Positions 47,770 to 57,039 of a stretch of 64,000 nt of DNA are shown piece by piece (position 1 is the first letter of the stretch; each line of letters opens with the position of its first letter). This DNA is from Epiperipatus broadwayi (Eukaryota; Onychophora; Udeonychophora; Euonychophora; Peripatidae). The DNA lies in contig JAQFVV010012546.1 in assembly GCA_028023455.1 (NCBI GenBank), positions 1,379,501 through 1,443,500 of the forward strand. The letters are read 5' to 3'. The notes under the pieces are model-generated. The model did no database searches and had not been told where the DNA came from. It saw nothing but the letters and a program-made list of their open reading frames with translations. The position numbers and the translations under genes are program-made.

Positions 47770-48147
47770 ACCTACTAGAAATAAATTAAGTGCAAAAAAA
47801 ATCTATAACATAACACCCATGTATATAAATTATACTGTTTTTTCTCTACAATTACAAAAAGATGATTAATTATTAAATTGGCTATTACCTGCAGAAGGAA
47901 ATATTGCAGATAGCAAAAACTTAAAAAAACAACAGTTAAAAAGATGATTAGCTTGCTTTGTAAAAGTGAAGGCTTTATACAATTTCACTATTATAGTAAC
48001 TTTTTTATATATAGTTTAACAAAAAATACTAAAATATTTATGATTACATCAATATGTTCAAATTCGTTAAAAGTCATTCCATTGTGTTGACATTAAAATA
48101 AAACTGTAATTTAAGAAACAAATAAACAAAAAATATTCACTTTCTAA
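47770..48147. other. AT-rich spacer before the PLE frame
   Basis: No PLE coding recognised. The end 'tattcactttctaaatag' could be a splice acceptor, since PLEs may keep introns, or simply the truncation point. Confidence 0.4.
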
Positions 48148-49155
48148 ATAGGTAACCAAATTAAAATTATCGCCAGTCTTATGATGAATGCCAATGAATG
48201 GATCATTTTGCCTAGATACATGAACATTGGATTAGTGATGTACGCTAGATATGTGGATGATATTTTTATTGCTGCTCCGGAGGAAATAATGGAGGATATT
48301 AAAACTGACCTCACTACAGCATCAGGCCTTACTATAAATGTTAGTCATGCAGAAGCACCAAACAGCATTAAATATTTGGACCTACAAGTAATGATGAAAG
48401 CAGACTGTTTTTATTATAAAATGAACATTAAGCCCATTCACATTAGAGGCCATATACATCATTCTTCAAATACACCTGACATTCATAAATTTGCTGGCCT
48501 AAAATCATTTCTACATAGAAATGACCATTTGGGTAGTTTTGAATATGACAAGAGAAACAACATTGAAATTTACAGAAATGAACTCATTAAGGCCCAATAT
48601 AATTCTCGGATTATTGATAAGATAATCGAGAAATTCAAAGGAAGACATAATCAGATTGTTAAGCAAGTTAAACCTTGGATTTTGTTTCCATATATCGAAA
48701 ATATTTTCAATAAAATGCATACGATCTTTTGTTCGGAGTTTTGTGTATGTTTTAGGTCACCCCCTAACTTGAATAGGTGTTTAAATAACACTAAAGATTT
48801 CATTCTTTCGATTCAAGCACAGCAGGCAGACTACAAAATTGCATGTAGAGAAAACAACTGTCAGGCCGCATATTATGGAGAAACGAAAGCATCCGTTCAT
48901 GTTAGATTATCCCAACATGTATATTCATATAATAGAGCTTTAGCTGATTCATCCCACCCATCAATTTTTGTACAACATGCAATTGCTGCGGGTCATGCAT
49001 GCAGACCAGATGAGCCTAAAGTATTATGTAGGGAGCAAAGTGATCTGAGAAGGAAAATTAAAGAGGCGTTTTTTATCATTTTGGATGAGCATGCATTAAA
49101 TAAGAGGGAGTCTTTTTATGCTTTACCAAAGAAATGTCATGCTGAGGCACTTTGA
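48148..49155 (+). CDS. Penelope-like element: RT palm and GIY-YIG endonuclease, 5' truncated
   Basis: From the ATG at 48181 the frame is open for 324 codons; the same frame extends upstream to 48148 ('GNQIKIIASLMMNANE', matching the region before the catalytic motif in PLEs). The RT motif YVDD is at residues 24-27, so both catalytic Asp of motif C are kept. The connector follows (residues 100-200). The GIY-YIG-type endonuclease runs from about 217 to 310: 'DYKIAC' and 'YYGET' take the GIY and YIG places, with Arg242 in 'VHVRLSQH' and Glu295 in 'KIKEAFF' at the catalytic places; a Cys pair (222, 227) precedes YYGE. Full PLE proteins are about 800 residues, so the first half of the RT is absent. 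No internal stop over 1 kb of otherwise decayed DNA suggests a recent insertion. Confidence 0.88.
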   Translation: MGNQIKIIASLMMNANEWIILPRYMNIGLVMYARYVDDIFIAAPEEIMEDIKTDLTTASGLTINVSHAEAPNSIKYLDLQVMMKADCFYYKMNIKPIHIRGHIHHSSNTPDIHKFAGLKSFLHRNDHLGSFEYDKRNNIEIYRNELIKAQYNSRIIDKIIEKFKGRHNQIVKQVKPWILFPYIENIFNKMHTIFCSEFCVCFRSPPNLNRCLNNTKDFILSIQAQQADYKIACRENNCQAAYYGETKASVHVRLSQHVYSYNRALADSSHPSIFVQHAIAAGHACRPDEPKVLCREQSDLRRKIKEAFFIILDEHALNKRESFYALPKKCHAEAL

Positions 49156-49236
49156 ACCTTATTTGCATATTCACCTGATTCATTTCGTATATTTGTATAT
49201 CAGTATATTGTTGAAGATTATAAGAAATTTTGTAGT

Positions 49237-49273
49237 CCTTGATAATAAAGGGTAAGCCTTCGAAAACATTCAG
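49237..49273 (+). promoter_or_regulatory. PLE 3' hairpin motif (hammerhead-like)
   Basis: 'ccttgataataaagggtaag' then 'ccttcgaaaacatt': an AAGG/CCTT hairpin with CGAAAA after it and a TGATAA box before it, 82 nt after the stop. Compared with a hammerhead, box 1 is altered (TTGATAA). It is likely the 3' structure of this PLE. Confidence 0.5.
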
Positions 49274-49279
49274 AGAAAT

Positions 49280-50144
49280 AATAATTTGTTGATATTTATC
49301 TCTAGATATATCGTATTTTGTTTTCTGAGTTATAATTTGTAATTATTGTGTGTATGGTTTATTCTAACAGATTCAAATTAAAATAGCTAAATATTAAAAT
49401 ATTAAAACTTTAAAAACTATTTTTTAGATATTGTAATGAACTGAATCATGTTTATTTGACTAATTATGTCAAAATGCATAAGGAGCATAATAATTAAATG
49501 TTAGCAGGTCATCCACTGTCTTTCCCAGTAAAAATCGAAATATATTATTTTGATGTAAGTTATTATTATATAAATAAATGTAACAAAATTATGTGTTAGA
49601 TTACTAAAATAAGAAAATATATTAGACAATATCACTAAAATAGATTTTCGTAATAATCTTTTTACCATTAATACATTACTATTAATGTATTATATATGTT
49701 ATTTCAATTAAAAAATGAATACACTTAGTTAAGAATTTACATTGTACATATGATTTCTATTTTTATATTTGTACATTCTTTAATATATACGAGTTTAAGT
49801 TGTGGTCCAAATGATCGCTATTGTAATTTAAATGTACACTTTTGAAATACTCTATATGATTTCAATTTGTTTGAATAAATAATACATTTATGGATTAATA
49901 ATGAAATACATATTATTTACTTAATTATAAACATTTTTGTATATTCTTGATAGTAACCTATCAGTAATAAAAGAATGAACTTTTAATCAAACTTAATTAT
50001 AAGAATTGTATTAATCTCAATGTTAACTTAGATAGGCAATGGATTATGATTATAATTTCAATTTTAAATTAGATAAAACATATAATCAAACCATGAACAT
50101 AATCTTATGTTAATTTTAATATTCATTAGCAAACAATTTTTTAT

Positions 50145-50177
<33 letters not shown>

Positions 50178-50920
50178 ATATGCATTTTTGTAATACTATA
50201 TAGCTTCATTTATCTTTAGCTTGTATATAGATTCTGAATATTATCATTAAATAATTATCATAAAATAAAAATTAAATCTTGCTCAATTTGGAATCACTTC
50301 ACAATCTATTTTAATGTTTTTTTGAGAGTGAAAGGCATGAGATCCACTATATTTTGTTCTAAGTCTCCTCACACACATTATATATCTCATTTAATAGCTC
50401 GCATTTTGTTCATCATTTTTGATTACAATAGAATAGATATTGTTTACTAAAAGGGTACAGTAATATTCAACACCATATATACAAAAACAGAAATATATTT
50501 TTTAAAAATTTATAGAATGCATATGAATTAAAACTATAGTATAAACAAAATTTAAAAAATAATGATAATGAAGTTAAATGAATTGAAGATTATATATTTA
50601 TATATTTTTACTATATGTTCACTTACTCATTCATATTTGTCAAAATTAAAAATGGAAAACTTACCATACAATATCTTTTTTTAAAAAATAAAACAAATAG
50701 TGGAATTCTGATTTTCATCACAATTAAAAACTCTTTGGGGGATATTCTTCTTACTCAGTGGCTTTATATTTCTATAGAAATATCATTGCAGCCATATTAT
50801 TAGGAATTATACTCTCTCTAGTGTTTTTTTTTATGTCTGTTTTAATTTTGCAGATGTTCGTAAATTTTATAAAACTTTTAGTAATATGTTTAAAAGACAT
50901 TTTATTGTACAAAATACTGT
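49280..50920. other. AT-rich DNA
   Basis: A (ac)n(at)n microsatellite at 50142-50178. No gene. Confidence 0.45.
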
Positions 50921-50930
50921 AAATCAAATT

Positions 50931-51118
50931 CTTACTTGCTTGTAACTGTGATTAAAACAGGCAAAACTCTCACTGATGAAAGACACAAGCTATAAACTAG
51001 TCTGGGATATTGGATGAGTAGACACTAAATAGAGATTCATGCATAAACCTTCTGGCATCCATTGATTTCACTGGCTTGCACAATGTGGCACTACTGTATG
51101 GAGGATTTTGCCTGTTTT
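50931..51118 (+). mobile_element. family-1 element, 188 bp
   Basis: Carries the left terminus 'attaaaacaggcaaaactct' and right terminus 'attttgcctgtttt', with most of the left arm deleted. Flanked by the 10-base duplication 'aaatcaaatt' (50921-50930 and 51119-51128). The hammerhead region at 50967-51008 keeps CTGATGA and AC-TA-GTC, but GAAAC has become TAAAC and stem II is broken. Confidence 0.75.
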
Positions 51119-51129
51119 AAATCAAATTT

Positions 51130-51480
51130 AAAAAATAAAAAATAAAGTGAAGCTTTTAACTTAAGCTGAAGGAAGTTTATTGGTAAATATGATCACATAA
51201 GATGATCTGAGACTGAAAAATAGTTATTGCTGTACTGTAAAATTTATTAAATTGATGTACTTAAAAGTTTTTTTGTGCTTGGAAATACCATAGTGAATTG
51301 TATTTAAATCATGAAGAAAACATTATAAAATAAGTTTGCATTTGACCTTTAAAAATATTATATTTAGCAAGGAAATATGGCTGCTGTCATATAACATTAG
51401 TAAAATTAAACAGTTTATGAATTTCATTGTATTTATTAATTGTTTAATTTTTTTTTGTTTATTTACATTTTTTTTTAATA
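51130..51480. other. AT-rich DNA
   Basis: T-rich run at 51449-51478 is the A-tail of the SINE that follows on the minus strand. Confidence 0.5.
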
Positions 51481-51492
51481 TGTCAAAACTTT

Positions 51493-51564
51493 GATCGGGA
51501 AGTGAACTCGAACCCAGGCCAGCTGCTTGGAAGACAGCTATGTTAACCACTAGACCACCAATGC
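51493..51564 (-). mobile_element. tRNA-Gly-derived SINE, copy E
   Basis: The minus strand begins like tRNA-Gly(TCC): 'gcattggtggtctagtggtt', then an anticodon arm 'gctgtcttccaagcagc' with TCC in the loop, and the B box 'gggttcgag'. The T-stem 3' strand and acceptor do not pair, so it is not a functional tRNA. It is followed by 'tttgacatatta' and an A-rich tail, the same 3' tail type (TGACATAT) as the long-arm SINEs A-D, although the head is of a different tRNA type. Confidence 0.7.
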
Positions 51565-51594
51565 TTGCATAAATAACACATATATAGCATAAAT

Positions 51595-52108
51595 CAGGAG
51601 TGAACAATTGTTTTGGCTCAGGGCTGCAGAGGTTGGCAGAGGGTGGCAGAGATTGGCAGAGGGCTACATCGGGGGCCATTTTGTGGAAGAAAAGATTTGC
51701 AGAGGGCTGCACCTTTTTTCATGACACAATAAACACACTGCTTTATTCCCTGTATTACCAAAGAAATATTTGTTTGTCCATTCTTCTTTAAACACACAAC
51801 CATTCATCACCGATTTTACATTTTTTTGGAGGGTTCATGGTTTCACTAAAGTTGGAAATGTATATATTTGCTAATGCAAAGACAAAATTGAAATTAACCA
51901 GATGAACTGGAAAAGCACTGCACATCGTATCTACACTGCACATGTATATTGATATGTCCATCCTAGTGGAAAATACAAGATGAATCTTCAGTCATGCACA
52001 GGAAGGAAATCTCAGTTCAAGGCAGATTTTTCTGATTGTCTTGGCAGCCCACATAAACACTCTTAGTGGGCCACATGTGGCCCTCAGGCCAATATTTTCC
52101 CCCTCCTG
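51595..52108. mobile_element. hAT non-autonomous element
   Basis: 514 bp between 8-base duplications 'gcataaat' (51587-51594) and 'gcatacat' (52109-52116), seven of eight identical. Ends are imperfect inverted repeats starting CAGGAG: 'caggagtgaacaattgtttt' with 'ggctcaggg', against the inverse of 'cctcaggccaatattttccc'. The 'gggccacatgtggccc' near the right end is typical of hAT MITEs in many animals. An internal 'ggcagaggg' motif repeats four times (51628-51665). No transposase. Confidence 0.75.
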
Positions 52109-52116
52109 GCATACAT

Positions 52117-53155
52117 CATAACTTCATTGTATTCTATTATTCAAATTATAAAAAAATAAACTGTCCATACTGTAAGTAAAAAAAAAAGTGTGTGAAGAAA
52201 AATTTTTTACTCAAATAAAAACATATGTTTAAATAATAAATTACTTTTCTTTTAATAGACAAAAATATTTCCTCATTAGTACTTAAACTGAATTCAAACC
52301 ACTTTATTAATTAGTTATATGCATCTATTTGTTATTTTTTAAAATATAATTTTGTTTGTTGTTTATATTCTTTTCATAATGATGAGTACATCCATCTGCC
52401 ACACATATAATCTGGAGTTAAAGTTATGGTGCAAAGGATACTGATATTTTTTCAAGATACACACTGATTTGTTTTTTTTTTTTTAGGTAAATTGTTTTTA
52501 GATAACATCAATAATATTTTTCAGTAAATGTATATCAAGCTATTAATTAGCTAATGGATATTAGTATTGTATAAAAAATACAACCATAATATGATGCAGT
52601 TTTTTTTTTCTGGTGTGAAAAATGACAGGGTTCTTGCAGTTGTTAAGCTTATGAGTTACATTTAGCTTTTATTTTTTGCGGACAATATTAAACATTATTA
52701 TAAACTAGTAATAAAATACAACAAATTAATCATCAATAAATTAAACAATAAATATTAATAATTATCTTAAATATTTAAACAAAATGTAATTTGAATTTTT
52801 TTTATCTATTTAAATGATTGTAGCAGGAAATTAATGTACATTAAAATCTTTAATGTACATTAATGTATTTACTAATGAACTTTACAAACATCAATAGTTT
52901 ATAAAACATTTAGAAATTTACTTATAATCCTCATTTATATTCATCACCATGCATAACCTTATAACCTGAAGTTATTCTAATGGTTCTCAAATTTCACGAT
53001 TATGCTGATTACAATATATATAATTTACTATTTCAAAATGTTGAATACATACTTTCAGTTTATTTGTACATTTTAAACATTAATGTTTATTTTAAAGTAA
53101 ATTTATGTAAATAAAAAATGTATTAACTTTAATACATGTGTGCATAATATATATA
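52117..53155. other. AT-rich DNA
   Basis: Short T10-like runs and a small 'taatgtacatta' repeat pair near 52830-52864. No gene. Confidence 0.4.
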
Positions 53156-53547
53156 AGTAAATATATTTTCTTCTGAATTGAATATAAAATATAATCAATT
53201 TTATAGACAACTTTATGATTAAATAATAAATTTATTTTCATCTACCCATTTTCGTTCAAAATTGAACCTTGTCAGGATGTTATAACAATTCAAAATGTCA
53301 CATGATTTAATATTATCTTAGTACACCATCTACTGGTCAATCTTAACTTTAAAAATGTTTTTATATTTTCCAATTTTTGTTTAATGTCCATTTTCCTCCC
53401 AACTTTACTGACCCTTGTACTAAATTTATACATTTCTCTTTATTTTCTTGTATATACATTGTCTCATATTCTTTTCTTTCTTTATAATCTTACAAATATC
53501 TATATCAATCTTATCAACCTTGGTGTCAAAAAATGGGAGTACAATAA

Positions 53548-54196
53548 GGAATAGAAGAAAAAAATGACAGGCTTACATCAAATGAAAAGGAGGCTATGGA
53601 ACAAAAATTACAAATTCAAGAAGAATACATTGAATATGGATATAATACTAGGGTTGTAAGAAATATATTAGAAAGTAAAACAGAATATAGAAAGTTAACA
53701 ATAAAAAAAAAATGGATTTCTATTCCATATCCCAAAAAAGTATACAAAATTCTAAATGATAGAAAAGAAAAAATGAATGATAATATAGGTTTTAGATAGA
53801 AAAATAATAAATCATTAAAAAAATTAGTAAGTAATGCTAAAATAATAAATGATAAAAATGATAAGATAGGAATAGTTTATAAAATTATGTGTAAAAGATG
53901 TATGATGATATATAGAGGTCAGTCAGCGAAAAGTAAGATAGAAAGAGGTAAAGAGCATGACAGAGCAATAAATAGGAAAAATATTAATTCACAACTATTT
54001 TGTCATTTTTTAGAAATGGTATATTATGAAATGTGAAGAAAGTATTAAAGTTATCAAATATTGTAAGGATTATAAAGAAAGAAAAGTATATAAGACAATG
54101 TATATACAAGAAAATAAAGAGAAATGTATGAATTTAGTACAAGGGTCAGTAAAGTTGGGAGGAAAATGGACATTAAATAAAAATTGGAAAATTTAA
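53548..54196 (+). pseudogene. Penelope-like element, connector and GIY-YIG domain
   Basis: The frame 'NEKEAMEQKLQIQEEYIEYG' is open from 53548, has one TAG at 53797-53799, continues through 'GIVYKIMCKRCMMIYRGQSA' (GIY then YIG changed to YRG) with 'KIERGKEHDRAI' carrying the catalytic Arg region, and 'QLFCHFLEM'. A frameshift at about 54035 leads to 'KERKVYKTMYIQENKEKCMN' and the C-terminal 'LGGKWTLNKNWKI', stopping at 54194-54196. The Glu of the endonuclease would lie near the shift. RT domain absent. Confidence 0.85.
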
Positions 54197-54281
54197 AAAC
54201 AATTTTAAAGTTAAGATTGACCAGTAGATGGAGTGCTAAGATAATATGTAAATTATCAGACATTTTGAATTATTATAACAT

Positions 54282-54313
54282 CTTGACAAGGTTCAATTTT
54301 GAATGAAAATCGG
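54282..54313 (+). promoter_or_regulatory. PLE 3' hairpin motif (hammerhead-like)
   Basis: 'cttgacaaggttcaatttt' then 'gaatgaaaatcgg'; the inverted partner at 53245-53276 preserves the better 'cctgacaaggttcaatttt' then 'gaacgaaaatggg'. The GTTCA/TGAAC hairpin is followed directly by GAAAAT. It is 86 nt after the stop codon. Confidence 0.5.
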
Positions 54314-54404
54314 TTTGATTAAAATAAATATATTATTTAAACATAAAGTTCTCTATAAAATTGATTATATTTTATATTCAATTCAGAAGAAAGTATATAA
54401 GAAA

Positions 54405-54844
54405 GACAACATAATGGTTTTATAAAAATACCATCAAGTGAAGTAAATATATATATATATCTGAAGACTATTCAACAGCCTTGGTAGAGAAATAAATAAA
54501 AAAAAGATTATACTCACTAATCTAGCTAACTTTTTGGATGATTAGAATAATGAGGGGAAGTTTAATATTTTAGCTTTTTTACTCTCACTAAAAACAGATA
54601 CAAACTTATATGTAAAGCTGCCTTGACTTTGGAATAGCAACTTAAGAAACAAAATTTTAGACTTTATTCGCCTTTGGAAATCTTTTTCAAATTTTATTCA
54701 GCCAAAACTTAAATGCAGGTTTCAGCTTATCAATATAAATCATTTTCACAAAGATTCAGAGTGGAAATGTCTATTTTATTATTACTATAATTTTAGCATG
54801 AATATTTTTGCATGCTTCAAAGATAAACTTTATTTGTCTTAGAG
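54405..54844. other. AT-rich DNA
   Basis: No feature supported. Confidence 0.4.
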
Positions 54845-55242
54845 GGTTACAAGAGTTTTACATAGCTTAGATTGCTGTGTTTACATGGGCAATCTGTACT
54901 TGTAGATTTACATATATAAAATTGATTTATTGGTTTACACAGGGTTGTAGGAATTTTTACATACTGTGGATTGATTACAATGATTTTACATAGCTTGGAT
55001 TGCTGTGGTTACATGGGCAATCTGTAGATGTAGGTTTACATATGTAAAAGTTGATTTATTGATTTGCATGACATTACAAGAATTTTTTCATGCTGTGGAT
55101 TAGTTACAAGGGTTTTACATGACATGGATTGCTGTGGTTACACAGAAAATCTGTGGTTGGAGGTTAAATCTTTGTAACTAATCCACAGCATAAAAAAATT
55201 CTTGTAATATTATATAAATAAATAAATCAACTTGTACATACA
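54845..55242. repeat. tandem 130-bp repeats ending in an inverted part-copy
   Basis: Units start at 54845, 54974 and 55103, each opening like 'gttacaagrgttttacatag' and containing a GATTGC...GCAATC hairpin. The third unit is partial, and from about 55170 the sequence turns back as the inverse of the unit's distal part ('taactaatccacagcat' against 'atgctgtggattagtta'). A fourth related unit lies 1.3 kb away at 56585-56729. Looks like a small satellite seed. Confidence 0.8.
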
Positions 55243-55249
55243 TAACTTG

Positions 55250-55660
55250 AATATTTTTATATTCACATTTACCCTATAAAGGTTTATAGAGAGGCAATAA
55301 TTATGAGTTACAATTTCTAAACAATATATCCATTCTTTACAATATTATGTAAATATGACTTAACGAAATGTGTCTAGGAATTATGCAAATGTTATAATAT
55401 TATTGATGCTAATGATATAGAAATATAACAAAAAATATTATATCAAGCAAGAAAAGAAAATATTTTGGTAACAACACACAATAAAATGAATTTTAGTTTT
55501 CTAAAAGATTTATATTAGTATTTACTAACATATCTAATATAAATTTAGATTCAGTATATATGTTCAAAAATCAAACACCATCAACTTTTTTATCAAGCAT
55601 TTTTTGATATAATTTTTCTATTTTTTTCATCAAAGTCCACATTACTTTCATAATAAATAC
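55250..55660. other. AT-rich DNA
   Basis: No feature supported. Confidence 0.4.
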
Positions 55661-55672
55661 TTAACTTAGCAT

Positions 55673-55747
55673 GGGTCGTGTGAAAGCCTGAGTTCGAACC
55701 CTGCATATATTACGTATATAAATGCAGGTTTAAGCCTGTACAATGCA
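55673..55747 (+). mobile_element. 75-bp retroposon (3' end of family 2)
   Basis: Flanked exactly by 'ttaacttagcat' (55661-55672 and 55748-55759). The insert runs from 'gggtcgtgtgaaagcctg' through 'agttcgaaccctgc' (B-box-like on either strand) and an inverted pair (cctgcata.../...tgcagg) to 'gcctgtacaatgca'. The same 3' end is in 59457-59529. It is a 5'-truncated copy of a family whose longer members are at 15250, 29601 and 47440. Confidence 0.75.
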
Positions 55748-55759
55748 TTAACTTAGCAT

Positions 55760-56580
55760 TGCAATTTAACAGAGTAGTAGGGTAACATATAAAAACTTAA
55801 TGTTTCTGCATCAATTGAATAGTTATTAAACTCTATCATTTGGATATTTAAATTTCATATAGTCTTCTAAGTCATTAATCATACGGGTTTTTTCTCTTTT
55901 TCCCCAGAATTTTATCAATATTTAGTTATACGTTTTAAAAGTAAAGAAAAAAAATATTTGTAATTTTCTAATATCTGATTAGAATATTTTTAATTTGCTG
56001 ACTTAAAATGCTTATTTTTTAAAAAAAAACTTTTAATGAAATGCTTAGTGCCATCTTACACACACTCACAAGTGCACAAGTGTATACGAAAATAGACTAC
56101 AAGCAAATATACAAAGATAAAACAAATACTAAATTCACTAACCAAATTTTATTCAACGGAAAAAGGTCATAGATAAGTTTAAAACATATTTGTTTTTCTG
56201 GGTTGTAAAACACAGGGGACTAATTGTTAAGACAACTGCTTTTTCCATCTAATACTCCAGTTAGGCACTTACCTTTTCACAACTTGGTGGACTAAACTAA
56301 CTGCATTTAGATGAGATTTTAATCCCTAAAGATACTTTATTTTTATTACTTAAAAAAAAGTACATTTTCAAATGAGCTAACTAGCAGACATTTATTCACT
56401 TAACACTGCCAGTTTTTTTTTTTTTTAAAAAATCAAATAAATTATCCCCCATCCCATTAATTCTTTCTGAATTTTTTTTTTTGATTTTGCATTTACATGT
56501 AATAGAATGTAAAATTAATACTAATTTTAATCCACACTTATTTGATTCAATTTGTTTTTTTAAATTTCTAAAAGAATATT
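55760..56580. other. AT-rich DNA
   Basis: No feature beyond T and A runs. Confidence 0.4.
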
Positions 56581-56584
56581 TATC

Positions 56585-56729
56585 CGACAAAGTTACAAAG
56601 GGTTTTACAAAGTTGGATTGCAATGGTTACTTGGCAATCTGTGTTTATAGGTAAATACATATAAAAATGGTTTTAGATTTAAAATGAGGTTGCAGAGGTT
56701 TTGGTAACTTTGGATTGCTTTAGTTAGTT
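56585..56729. repeat. isolated copy of the 130-bp tandem unit
   Basis: 'gttacaaagggttttacaaa', 'ttggattgcaatggttac' and 'ggcaatctgtg' match the units at 54845-55102, with more divergence. Confidence 0.65.
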
Positions 56730-57031
56730 GTAATATATATTAAGGCTATAACCTGAAGACCATGCGCCTGAAAAAACGACAGTAGGACCTCTGCAAATCT
56801 TAACACAATATTTATTTAAAAGACAAGAGCGGCCACACTCTTATCTTCAACCTACTTTTTAAATAAATAGAAGAATCTGAAACATTTTGATTTGAGAACG
56901 TAAAAAGTAGGTTGAAGATAAGAGTGTGACCACTCTTGTCTTTTAAATAAATCTTGTGTTAAGATTGCAGAAGTTCCTACTGTCATTTTTCAAGTGGATG
57001 GTCTTAAGATTATAGCCTTAATATATATTAC
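56730..57031. repeat. 302-bp palindrome of repeat family 3
   Basis: Left arm 56730-56862 and right arm 56901-57031 are inverted at about 90% ('aatatatattaaggctata' against 'tatagccttaatatatatt'; 'gataagagtgtg' against 'cacactcttatc'). The arms contain family-3 sequence ('gacctctgcaaatctt') seen singly at 28484 and 40085. Centre about 38 bases. Confidence 0.85.
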
Positions 57032-57039
57032 TTTACATA

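Larger units (their letters stand above)
53163..54400 (+). mobile_element. Penelope-like element with an inverted copy of its own 3' end upstream
   Basis: The last 340 bases (54060-54400) are repeated in inverse at 53163-53500 (for example 'tgaccagtagatgg' near 54218 against 'ccatctactggtca' near 53326, and 'acaaggttcaattttgaa' against its inverse at 53250-53275). The inverted copy includes the last 45 or so codons of the frame. Between them lies the coding body. Inverted or partial terminal repeats and 5' truncation are known habits of PLEs. The hairpin motif is at 54282-54313 (plus) and 53245-53276 (minus). Confidence 0.8.

Noticed and set aside
48511-48720. 69-codon minus frame inside the PLE
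   Set aside because: Antisense shadow of the PLE coding sequence.
51493-51564. Functional tRNA-Gly(TCC) gene
   Set aside because: The T-stem 3' strand and acceptor stem do not pair, and an A-rich SINE tail follows.
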